Source: Bin87 sp965261925
Lineage (GTDB): Bacteria; Chloroflexota; Dehalococcoidia; Lucifugimonadales; UBA3495
Direction: 5' to 3'
Assembly: GCA_965261925.1 (NCBI GenBank)
Contig: OZ253486.1
Coordinates: forward strand, 2,356,001-2,420,000
DNA: 64,000 nucleotides
The translations under genes were made by a program, and so were the position numbers. The notes under the pieces were generated by a model. It did not search any database, had not been told where the DNA came from, and was given only the letters and a program-made list of their open reading frames with translations. How positions within the stretch are numbered: the first letter of the stretch is position 1; each line of letters begins with the position of its first letter. Of this stretch, positions 51,324-59,280 are shown piece by piece.

Positions 51324-52358
51324 TCAAGGCTTCGGGGACATCGACGGCTTAGAGGGGGGCGAGAAGCTGAAGCTGTCTCCCTTGCTGTTGTTGCAGGGTC
51401 GGCACATCAGTTGCACGTTGGGCAAGTTGTATGTGCCGTTTGCTTTGCCTGGTTGGATTCTGTCCAGAGTTAGATCATCAAACGGGAACTCTGTCCCACA
51501 TCCGGTGCATTCGCCTTCCTGCATGATGTAGCGGATCAGTTTGATAAGTTTCCGGTCCCTTGCTCTGCCTTGCTTTCGCATGATTGAGCGGTAGCCGAAG
51601 TAATGAGCGATCCGCGGGCGTCGGTCTCTCTTCCGAGTCGCGCGCACTGCGTGCAATATCTCTTGCCACTCCAGCATACGGCGGCTGGCTTGCACCCATA
51701 GGTAGATTGCGACATCGCGTTGTTCGTAGGGCAACGGACAGCCGTTTCGCTTTGCGTATTCCGCAAGGTGGCGGGCTAACTCCTTGACCACGTCGCTTCC
51801 CGTCAAGCTGGGTGTGGTCCGCTCCGCGTACCCCGGCAGGTTTCGTACTTCGTGAAACGGAAAGTTGGAGCCGATCACTTTACCGCTTGCGTGTTCCGCG
51901 CTGTATCTCTCGGCGGTTATTGCGAACGGTCGCTCTTCCGTTGGGTTTGGCATACTGCTTGTGTCTGGCATCACCTTGTTCCTGGTGTTGTCAACTGCCG
52001 CGCCGCCAACGCCGCCCGCGCCTGATCGCTCAATAGTTCTGCTACCATCAATTCTATCAGACGCGCCGTCTTGCTCTCCGGCTGCCACTCGTGGCGCAGC
52101 CTTGGTCGACCGGTTCCACCATTTCATCCCCCGCGCTAACGCCGGACGCAAAAACAGCGTGACCGCGGCAACCGCCGTTGCCCCGGCGAATGTGTGCATC
52201 ACCTTGTGGAACGACAGATCTCTGCGGAACGGATACCCGGCCAGAACTTCGCTATCGATCGCAACCTGCGTGAACGCGTAGATCGGGATGCTGAAGTGGC
52301 GACCCAAAACGGCTTTGGCGACCAGCGCCGGTCCCATGTGAAACGGCGTGAACGGCAT
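51324..52358 (-). CDS. Membrane-domain/HNH endonuclease chimera
   Basis: 344 residues. N-terminus (1-85): MPFTPFHMGPALV..., an archetypal start of DUF4184-like membrane hydrolases, with helices to ~85. The middle is low-complexity. C-terminus: HNH domain with CTGCGTEFPFDDLTLDRI and LMCRPCNNSKGD (CxxC ... CxxC zinc pair and the His replaced by Asp-Arg-Ile context). Either a genuine fusion or a deletion that joined two genes. AGGAGGAG before ATG 52358. Confidence 0.6.
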   Translation of the reverse strand: MPFTPFHMGPALVAKAVLGRHFSIPIYAFTQVAIDSEVLAGYPFRRDLSFHKVMHTFAGATAVAAVTLFLRPALARGMKWWNRSTKAAPRVAAGEQDGASDRIDGSRTIERSGAGGVGGAAVDNTRNKVMPDTSSMPNPTEERPFAITAERYSAEHASGKVIGSNFPFHEVRNLPGYAERTTPSLTGSDVVKELARHLAEYAKRNGCPLPYEQRDVAIYLWVQASRRMLEWQEILHAVRATRKRDRRPRIAHYFGYRSIMRKQGRARDRKLIKLIRYIMQEGECTGCGTEFPFDDLTLDRIQPGKANGTYNLPNVQLMCRPCNNSKGDSFSFSPPSKPSMSPKP

Positions 52359-52385
52359 TCCGGGCTCCTCCTGCTCAACAAATCC

Positions 52386-52413
52386 GTAGGGGCGAATGAC
52401 CATTCGCCCCTAC
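52386..52413. terminator. GTAGGGGCGAATG palindrome
   Basis: GTAGGGGCGAATG, AC, then its exact reverse complement CATTCGCCCCTAC; 13-bp perfect stem. It lies between the CoA transferase stop codon and the HNH gene start. A member of the dispersed GGGGCGAA family. Confidence 0.6.
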
Positions 52414-52440
52414 CGTACTTCAGCGCATGTCAATGACGCT

Positions 52441-54723
52441 TTACGGGCTCGGCGCTACCGCTGCTCCCGAGGCTTTCAGCGCCTCGATTTCCGCCGGAGA
52501 ATAGCCGGCTTCCGCCAATATCTCGTCGGTGTGCAGCCCGAACCACGGGGCCGGCGGACCCAGCCTCGGCGGCGTCGCGGACAACCTGGCCGTCGTGCCG
52601 GAGTGGTCGACACTGCCCCAAACCGTGTGATCCCGGGTCACGACGAAGCCCGCGTTACGGACCACAGGGTCATTCCGGTAGTCCTCCATCGTCAGGTTGG
52701 GCGTAACCGACACGCCCAGCGGACGCAATTCCTGCATCCAGTGTTCGATGGTGTTGCCCCGGATTACCTCCGCGATCGCGGCGCTGTCCTCATGGATGTC
52801 GCGGAAATTCAGCGCCGATAGCAGTGACCCATAGGCGGCGCCGTCGGGACAGTGGACATATAGCCAACCATCTGTAGCTTCGTACAACCGCGAACGCGCC
52901 GAGTATCCTCGCGCGTCCACGCCCTCGACATCCTCGCGCTGGTACCCGTCGTAGTCCAGGAAGTACGGCGACTGCAGCAGTCCGGCAGTCAGCGCGAGCC
53001 CGCTGTCAACCGACTGGCCCTTGCCGGTCCGGTTCCGCTCATGCAGCGCCAGCGCCACGGCGTATGCCCCCATCAGGCCCGTGCCGTAGTCGTTGACGGC
53101 GTATGGCGACAGCATTGGCTTGCCGTCCCGGCCGCCGCGACGCACCTGCATCCCGCTGGTGCCCTGCGCCAGTTGTTCCCATCCCGCGCGCTCCGACCAC
53201 GGTCCGTCGTACCCGAACGCGTTGAGCGACGCGTACACGATGTCCGGCTTGACCTTCTTGACCTCTTCGTAGCCGAGCCCCAATCGTTGCACCGCCGACT
53301 TGCGGTTGTTTTCCACGATCACGTCGGCGCTTTCAACCAGCTTCCAGAAAACGGCACGGCCTTCGTCGGTTTTCAGGTTCAGCATGATGCTGCGCTTGCC
53401 CCGGTTGACGTCGATGTACCCTACCGGGTCCAATATCCGTGTCGGGTCGTCGATCTTGATCACGTCCGCCCCGAATTCTCCCAGCGTGCGCCCGCATGTT
53501 GGACCCGCCAAGATGATGCACAGGTCCAGCACTTTGACTCCTTGCAGCGCGGACATCACGTCCCCGTGGCCGTTGCTGGGAGCCACGCGCCCCGGGGCGC
53601 TCTCCAGTTCGGACAGCACGACGTCCGTGTGCTCACCTAGTTTGGGCGCCCCGCCCCGTATTGCCCCCGGCGTGCCCCGCAGCCGCACCTGCACGCCCGG
53701 CTGCTTCATCGTGCCGTGCTCGGCATCCTCAACCTCAACCACCATCTTCGCGTCGACGGCGTGCTCGTGCACCAGCCATTCGTCAACGGTCTTGCACACC
53801 GTGCACGCCCCGCCCTGGGAGTTGATGTCTGCCTCCCACTGCCACGCCGTCCGCTCTTTGAACATCTCGGCGAACCGGTCCTGCCAGAACGCCAGCGTAT
53901 CCTCGTCCACCGGCCGCCCGAACAGCGACGTCACTTCTTCGATCCATTCGGTCTTGCCGGCTGCCGTCAGGGTCTGCCGCGCGAACCGCTCGAACATCCC
54001 GTGATGATATATCCAACGCCCGTCGGAGCATTCGTACGGATGCGACATCACGGTCCGCGGGAAGTCAAACAGGTTCACATACTCGTAGTTGTTGAATTTA
54101 ATGATCCGGCTTCCCATCGCGGTGAACATCGCCGAGTGCAGCGGCACTTCGATCCGCTGGCCCTTGCCCGACTTGTCCCGCGCGTTGATCGCCATGGCCA
54201 CCGACACTGATCCCAACAACGCCGAAAAGGTGCTGGCGATGGGCAACGGTGTGAACAGCGGTTGGCCGTCGCTTTCCGAGGTCTCAGGGTAGAAACCCGT
54301 CTCCGCGCTGATCACCGGGTCCCAGCCCGGCTCGCTGCGGCTCGGGTGCTCTTCGCCGTACCCCGGCAGCGAGCAATAGATCAGCCGTTGGTTATCCGCC
54401 GACAGTTCTTCGTATCCGATCCCCAACCTGTCGGCGACTCCCGGTCGGAAATTCTCGATGACCACGTCCGCGTTGGCGATCAGGCGGCGCGCATTGTCGC
54501 GTCCGGCGTCGCTTTTCAGGTCCAGGGTTACGGATCGCTTGCCCCGGTTCCAGGTGGCAAAGGCCGGCTCCGAACGCGCCGGGTCGCCGCCGGGCCGCTC
54601 CACCTTGATAACATGCGCTCCCTGGTCGGCCAGCAACATCCCCAGCATCGGGCCGGGCACGTACTGCCCGAACTCCACCACGTGAACGTCCCGCAAAGCG
54701 CCTGAAGTGCCGTTTGTAGTCAT
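52441..54723 (-). CDS. Tandem CaiB/BaiF-family CoA transferase
   Basis: 760 residues made of two complete family III CoA-transferase domains. Domain 1 begins VHVVEFGQYVPGPMLGMLLADQGAHVIKVE; domain 2 begins VKVLDLCIILAGPTCGRTLGEFGADVIKID near residue 395. Both have NRGKRS(V/I)xLxLK. These enzymes move CoA between carboxylic acids; substrate unknown. The catalytic Asp is hard to assign in domain 1. Fused forms are known but less common than ~400-aa ones. Confidence 0.88.
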   Translation of the reverse strand: MTTNGTSGALRDVHVVEFGQYVPGPMLGMLLADQGAHVIKVERPGGDPARSEPAFATWNRGKRSVTLDLKSDAGRDNARRLIANADVVIENFRPGVADRLGIGYEELSADNQRLIYCSLPGYGEEHPSRSEPGWDPVISAETGFYPETSESDGQPLFTPLPIASTFSALLGSVSVAMAINARDKSGKGQRIEVPLHSAMFTAMGSRIIKFNNYEYVNLFDFPRTVMSHPYECSDGRWIYHHGMFERFARQTLTAAGKTEWIEEVTSLFGRPVDEDTLAFWQDRFAEMFKERTAWQWEADINSQGGACTVCKTVDEWLVHEHAVDAKMVVEVEDAEHGTMKQPGVQVRLRGTPGAIRGGAPKLGEHTDVVLSELESAPGRVAPSNGHGDVMSALQGVKVLDLCIILAGPTCGRTLGEFGADVIKIDDPTRILDPVGYIDVNRGKRSIMLNLKTDEGRAVFWKLVESADVIVENNRKSAVQRLGLGYEEVKKVKPDIVYASLNAFGYDGPWSERAGWEQLAQGTSGMQVRRGGRDGKPMLSPYAVNDYGTGLMGAYAVALALHERNRTGKGQSVDSGLALTAGLLQSPYFLDYDGYQREDVEGVDARGYSARSRLYEATDGWLYVHCPDGAAYGSLLSALNFRDIHEDSAAIAEVIRGNTIEHWMQELRPLGVSVTPNLTMEDYRNDPVVRNAGFVVTRDHTVWGSVDHSGTTARLSATPPRLGPPAPWFGLHTDEILAEAGYSPAEIEALKASGAAVAPSP

Positions 54724-54865
54724 CGTATGTCTCCTTTACAACCGCACGCGCCCACAGAGTCCCTGTGAGCGCGACGCGACGATCTCGTCAAAGTATCCGG
54801 TACGCGGCGGCGGCGCATTGCGAACCACGGCAAATCTGTTGGGACGCCCGCGGCCGTTTTGGTCC

Positions 54866-55993
54866 TTACTTCCCGGCAAACCGTTTCGGGTCGCACCCGT
54901 CCAGGCTCACGTCGGTGTGACCGTTGGCCATGATCTCCGCTATTCCCTTGCCCATCGCCGGCCCCAGCAGGATGCCCTTTTTCTGGCCCCCGGCGCAGAT
55001 GTACACATTGTCCCATCCCGGTGCCTGGCCCACGATTGGCAGCCAGTCTGGCGTCACCGGCCGCAGGCACGCTGTGTGCAGCATCTGTTCCGATGCGCTC
55101 AACGCCGGCATGAGCCGCACCGCTTTCTGCATGATGCTGGCCCGCGCCTCTTCGGTCAACGTCAGGTCGAACCCGACATCCTCCTCAGTGGACCCGCACC
55201 AGATCAGTCCGTCTGTTTTCGCGTACATTGAACTGCCGCCGCCGATCAGCTCGTAGTCAAGCCCCGGTCCGTCCGGTCGCACGCGAATAATCTGCCCTTT
55301 CAGCGGGTCTACCGGTATCGAAATGTCCAACCACTGCTCGGCGGTTCGGCACCACGGCCCGGCCGCGATCAGTACGGAGCCGCAGGTGATCTCGCCGTCG
55401 TTGGTCACCACTGACTCCACCTTCCCGTTGCCCAACCGGAACCCCACGGCGTTTCCTGTCATCACCGTCGCGCCCGTGGCTTCCGCCGCCGCTGCCAGCG
55501 CTTGGGTGAACTCGAGGCCGTCCAGCGCCCCGTTGCCCACCGCCCGCACGCCGGCGAGCACCTCTGGGGTCAGCCTGGGTTCCAGCGCCAGCACGTCTTC
55601 TCGCTCCAGCCATTCCGCCGAAAACCCGGGCTCGGGAGCGTTGTTGAAAGTCTGCAACGTTTCTTTCAAATCGGCCAGCTCTTCGGGGTCCAACGCCACC
55701 TTGAGGATCGAGGTTATCCGTCCGTGGTAGTCGATGCCCGTCTTCGCTGGCAGCGAGTCCCACAGTTCCTGGTGCAGCGCGAACGATTGCAGGGCCATCG
55801 GTTGCAGTGGATCCGGCCAACCGTGGCCTTCCAGCGGATTCAGGCCGCCGGCGTTGTAACCCGACGCGTGGCTGGCCACGCCCTCCCGCTCGATAACGGT
55901 CGCTTTCACGCCGTTGGCTGCCAGGTAGTAGGCCGCGGCGCAGCCCGCCGCTCCTCCACCGATGATGACTACGTCTGCTGCTTGGTCGCTCAT
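54866..55993 (-). CDS. FAD-dependent oxidoreductase, DAO family
   Basis: 375 residues. N-terminal dinucleotide-binding loop VVIIGGGAAGCAAAYYLA, then the DAO-family pattern with SVLIAAGPWC and a C-terminal LRPVTPDWLPIVGQAPGWDNVYICAGGQKKG. It resembles glycine oxidase/sarcosine oxidase-like deaminating enzymes. Start ATG 55993 preferred to GTG 56017. Confidence 0.9.
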   Translation of the reverse strand: MSDQAADVVIIGGGAAGCAAAYYLAANGVKATVIEREGVASHASGYNAGGLNPLEGHGWPDPLQPMALQSFALHQELWDSLPAKTGIDYHGRITSILKVALDPEELADLKETLQTFNNAPEPGFSAEWLEREDVLALEPRLTPEVLAGVRAVGNGALDGLEFTQALAAAAEATGATVMTGNAVGFRLGNGKVESVVTNDGEITCGSVLIAAGPWCRTAEQWLDISIPVDPLKGQIIRVRPDGPGLDYELIGGGSSMYAKTDGLIWCGSTEEDVGFDLTLTEEARASIMQKAVRLMPALSASEQMLHTACLRPVTPDWLPIVGQAPGWDNVYICAGGQKKGILLGPAMGKGIAEIMANGHTDVSLDGCDPKRFAGK

Positions 55994-56032
55994 GCTGCCG
56001 TCCCCAGTGTCTGCCACGAAATTGCGTTAGGA

Positions 56033-56038
56033 TATAAT
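56033..56038 (+). promoter_or_regulatory. -10 box of the FmdB gene
   Basis: TATAAT 18 bp before the ATG; GGGAGG lies between, so the 5' leader is very short. Confidence 0.45.
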
Positions 56039-56056
56039 CCTCAGTGGGAGGTGTCT

Positions 56057-56314
56057 ATGCCAATCTACGAGTACCGATGCGCCGACTGCGGCGCCGAGTT
56101 CGAGTCCATCCGCCCCGTTTCCCGGGCCGACGACCCCATCGATTGTAAGGCGTGCGGCAAACCCGCCACCCGCCAGATATCGAACTTTTCGTTCAAGTCG
56201 GATACCTTCACTTCGCCCAAGCTCAGGAACCGTCCCGGACAGACTTTCCGTGGCAATCGCACCCCGGCCGAAGGCGAGGCCGAACAATCCGACGCTGGCC
56301 AACCCGCCGGTTAG
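56057..56314 (+). CDS. FmdB-family zinc-ribbon protein
   Basis: 85 residues. MPIYEYRCADCGAEFE and IDCKACGKPATRQIS form the FmdB/CxxC-CxxC zinc ribbon; the tail is low-complexity. Thought to be regulatory or accessory; role unclear. Overlaps the converging DUF971 gene by four bases. Confidence 0.9.
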   Translation: MPIYEYRCADCGAEFESIRPVSRADDPIDCKACGKPATRQISNFSFKSDTFTSPKLRNRPGQTFRGNRTPAEGEAEQSDAGQPAG

Positions 56315-56649
56315 GGTTGCCTGGCCCTGGCCTCGTTGCACGCGATGCATGTGCAGGCCGCCCGCAACACCCGGTAGGTGTAGATCCCGGTGTAATGGGT
56401 GTCATTCCACAGGAATTGCAGCGCGTACTGCCCGACTGCCATCTGGTCCACCGCCCGCACGTCCTGCGGCACCGTTTCCGGGTCCAGTATCGCCCTGCCG
56501 GTCATCTCTTCCACGCACGCAGCGCACGGGCAGCGCAGCCTCAGCATGCGGTGCGGGTATATCCCCCGGTGCCCGTCGTCCCAGTTGATGATGACCGAGG
56601 CGCCGGAGATGTCAACGTCCGTCGGCTTGATGATTTCGTTCATAGCCAT
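56311..56649 (-). CDS. DUF971 protein
   Basis: 112 residues: WDDGHRGIYPHRMLRLRCPCAACVEEM is the family signature (gamma-butyrobetaine-hydroxylase-like N-terminal domain). A second cysteine cluster, ACTCIACNEA, lies at the C-terminus, which is not standard and suggests metal or Fe-S binding. Follows the TPP enzyme by five bases, so co-transcribed. Confidence 0.85.
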   Translation of the reverse strand: MAMNEIIKPTDVDISGASVIINWDDGHRGIYPHRMLRLRCPCAACVEEMTGRAILDPETVPQDVRAVDQMAVGQYALQFLWNDTHYTGIYTYRVLRAACTCIACNEARARQP

Positions 56650-56654
56650 GACGC

Positions 56655-58358
56655 TTATCCCCCGGAACCTGGAGCCTGGACTTCGGCCAGCCGCGCCGGC
56701 CGGGGCATCTCGTCCGGGTCCGTGGGTATCTCGATGATGCTCGGCCCGTCAACGGCCAGCGCCTGCGCGAAGGCGTCGGCGATGTCCTCCGGCCTGTCAA
56801 CATAAAACCCGGTCCCGCCGAATAGTTCCGCGTACTTGTCGAACCGCGGGTTCATCGTGTCCGCGCCCACGTATCGTTCGTTGAACGCGTACCTCTGGTA
56901 GGCCTTCTCCGATCCCCAGCAATCGTTGTTCATCACCACCGATATGTTCTTCAGGCCGTAGCGCACCGCAGTCTCGAACTCCTGCGCGTTAAAGAGGAAC
57001 CCGCCGTCGCCGTTGAAGTTCACCACCGGTCGTTCCGGCGCCGCGAAGTTCGCCCCGATCGATGCAGGGAAGCTGAACCCCAGTCCTCCCAGATCCAGTG
57101 CCATGATCAGGCTGCGCGGTTGGTAGTAGTTCAGCCGGTCCTGCCCGAAGTTCGGCGCCAACCCTGCGTCCAGCGCGACGATGGCATCCCTCGGCATCAC
57201 CTTCCGCAACTCGGCGTACACCCGCTGCGGTTTGATGTAGTCCCCAGTCAACTCGACCTCAGCACCCAATCGGGCTGCCCTCGCCGCGTTCCAGCCGGCC
57301 ATTCGGCTCGTCCATTCCGAATCGGGCCTGAGTTCCGCGTCGGCGATGATGCCGTTGATCTCGTCGACCACCGCGCCCACGTCGCCCTCAACGCCCACCG
57401 CGATCGGATAGATGCGCCCTATCTCTTTGGGATCGATCTCAATGTGCACGATGCGCGCGTCAGCCGGTATGTACCGGTTGTCAAAGAACGTTGTTGACTG
57501 TCCCAGCCGCGTCCCAGCCGCCACGATCACGTCGGCGTTGCGGATCGCGTCGATCGCTTCCGGGGCGCCCAGCCGGCCCAGGTGTCCCAGGTAGTTGGGG
57601 TGGTCATTGGGCACGGCGTCCGCTCGCCCGTATGACGTGACGATGGGCGCGCCGGTCAACTCCGACAGCCGGGCTACCTCCGGATCCGCCAGGCTCCATT
57701 CCACGCCGCCGCCGGCCACGATTACCGGCCGCTTGGCCGCCAGTATCTCCCGCGCCGCCGCCTCAACCTGCGCCCGGTCGCCCCTCGAATGACCTTGGCC
57801 CGTCCGGTAAGCCGTCGGAGCCATCAGGTCCACGTCAACCTCTGCTCCCGGCAGCAGGTCCCGTGGAATGTCCACCAGCACCGGCCCCATCTTTCCGGAG
57901 GTTGCGATGCGGAACGCCTGCCGCAGCGCGTCTGGCAGCCGCTCGATCTTGTTGATGGCAAAGCTCGCCTTGGTGATCGGCGCGAACAGCGCGACCTGGT
58001 CGAATTCCTGTGTCGAGTCCAGGTTCTGATGGTCCCGCGACGCCGACGGAGCCAGCACCACCACCGGCGAGTGAGAAACGTAAGCCGATCCGATGCCATA
58101 GGTCAGGTTCAGCACGCCGGGCCCGTTGGTTACCAGGCACACCGACGGCGCGCCGGCGATGCGGCTGTACCCATCCGCCATCAGCGCTGCGCCTTGCTCG
58201 TGCCGTACCCCCACGAATTCCATGTCATCGCGATCGTACAACGGGTCCAGCACGTCCAGGAACGAAGAGCCCACGATCCCGAAGATCTTGCTCACTCCCT
58301 CCTGCCGCAGCAGTTCGATCACCGCCTCCCCTGCCTTCATTCGTTGGGCCATCGCCAA
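56655..58358 (-). CDS. Acetolactate-synthase-like TPP enzyme
   Basis: 567 residues of the POX/ALS family. N-terminal PYR domain with the active-site Glu in VRHEQGAALMADGYSR, FAD/central domain, and C-terminal TPP motif NGDGGFLFNAQEFETAVRYGLKNISVVMNNDCWGSEKAYQ (in pieces). Near the N-terminus IFGIVGSSFLDVLDPL is different from biosynthetic ALS and recalls sulfoacetaldehyde-acetyltransferase-like enzymes, but specificity is open. Not oxalyl-CoA decarboxylase by its C-terminal signature. Confidence 0.85.
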   Translation of the reverse strand: MAMAQRMKAGEAVIELLRQEGVSKIFGIVGSSFLDVLDPLYDRDDMEFVGVRHEQGAALMADGYSRIAGAPSVCLVTNGPGVLNLTYGIGSAYVSHSPVVVLAPSASRDHQNLDSTQEFDQVALFAPITKASFAINKIERLPDALRQAFRIATSGKMGPVLVDIPRDLLPGAEVDVDLMAPTAYRTGQGHSRGDRAQVEAAAREILAAKRPVIVAGGGVEWSLADPEVARLSELTGAPIVTSYGRADAVPNDHPNYLGHLGRLGAPEAIDAIRNADVIVAAGTRLGQSTTFFDNRYIPADARIVHIEIDPKEIGRIYPIAVGVEGDVGAVVDEINGIIADAELRPDSEWTSRMAGWNAARAARLGAEVELTGDYIKPQRVYAELRKVMPRDAIVALDAGLAPNFGQDRLNYYQPRSLIMALDLGGLGFSFPASIGANFAAPERPVVNFNGDGGFLFNAQEFETAVRYGLKNISVVMNNDCWGSEKAYQRYAFNERYVGADTMNPRFDKYAELFGGTGFYVDRPEDIADAFAQALAVDGPSIIEIPTDPDEMPRPARLAEVQAPGSGG

Positions 58359-58449
58359 ACGCTCCTTTTCGTGCGTAAATCGCGCGGCAGTGTAACATAG
58401 CTATAGAATCAGGATCGGCCGTTAGCGTTAGGTGGAGAGAGGTGTCGAT

Positions 58450-59193
58450 ATGGTCTCCCAGTTTCCCGACAATCGATATTTGATTGACTACGCCCTTAAC
58501 GAGCTTGCACGCGCTCTACAACCTTTCGTTAGCGCAAAGTCCGGTGTCGCTGTCGGTGCCGATCCGTCCACCTTGATTCGGGTGATGCTTGATCGGTGGG
58601 ATGACGCGTTTCACGCCGAACTTGGATACCGGAGCAAAAACCTGATTTTCGAGGTTAGAGACATCCGCAATGACTGGGCGCATAACAGCAGACTATTCGA
58701 TGACGACGATACTGATCGTGCCCTCGACTCGATCGAGCGTCTTTTGGGTGTGATTAGCGCCACAGCCGAGGCGGGCAGGTTGAAACAAATCAAAGAGGAC
58801 CGCCGTCGGGCGCGATACATCAATACAACGCGGGATAAACCCGCCGTCGAATCGCAAATACCCGGTGGCATACAGCGAAATGGGCGTCCAACCAAGTGGG
58901 AAAGTTTCGCGGGATACTTACGTGAAACTGGGCAAAGGCGTGAAACTACGATCCGGAACCGTGTGAGTAACTGCAAACGTGTGGAGCAATTTGAAGGAGA
59001 CTTGGAAGATCATTTTGACAAAGACGAATGCCAAAATGTGCTGGCCCGGTTAGCGTACACGTCCAGCGACCAGGATCTTGATCTGAAGCCCAAACACGAC
59101 ATCCCGATTCACGGCGATATACGAACCGGATCGGCCACCCTGAAACATGCCGTTGCCCTCTACGTTCGATTTCGGCAACATCGTGGCTACTGA
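58450..59193 (+). CDS. Swt1-type HEPN-domain protein
   Basis: 247 residues. N-terminal HEPN domain with RNDWAHN (the R-x4-H RNase motif) and the following LDSIERLLGVISATAEAG helix of Swt1-like HEPN proteins. The C-terminal ~90 residues (TTIRNRVSNCKRVEQFEGDL ... TLKHAVALYVRF) resemble small domains linked to restriction-type nucleases. AT-richer than neighbours. ATG 58450 with GGAGAGAGG upstream. Possible stress or defence RNase; single gene, no obvious partner. Confidence 0.65.
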   Translation: MVSQFPDNRYLIDYALNELARALQPFVSAKSGVAVGADPSTLIRVMLDRWDDAFHAELGYRSKNLIFEVRDIRNDWAHNSRLFDDDDTDRALDSIERLLGVISATAEAGRLKQIKEDRRRARYINTTRDKPAVESQIPGGIQRNGRPTKWESFAGYLRETGQRRETTIRNRVSNCKRVEQFEGDLEDHFDKDECQNVLARLAYTSSDQDLDLKPKHDIPIHGDIRTGSATLKHAVALYVRFRQHRGY

Positions 59194-59239
59194 ACGGTGG
59201 TGGCTGTTCGTGAACAGGCCGGTATTGGGCATCGCCCCA

Positions 59240-59248
59240 TGCTATAAT
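59240..59248 (+). promoter_or_regulatory. Extended -10 promoter of the oxidoreductase operon
   Basis: TGC followed by TATAAT (59243-59248), 32 bp before ATG 59281, with GAGGAGG as ribosome-binding site between. Confidence 0.65.
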
Positions 59249-59280
59249 GCCGCAACAACCACCGAGGAGGCCTCCCCAAC

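Noticed and set aside
56655..58358. TPP enzyme read as oxalyl-CoA decarboxylase to match the oxalate oxidoreductase nearby
   Set aside because: Its C-terminal active-site region reads NNDCWGSEKAYQ, not the GGIYKG-type block of oxalyl-CoA decarboxylases, and the N-terminus differs. Kept as ALS-like of unknown specificity.
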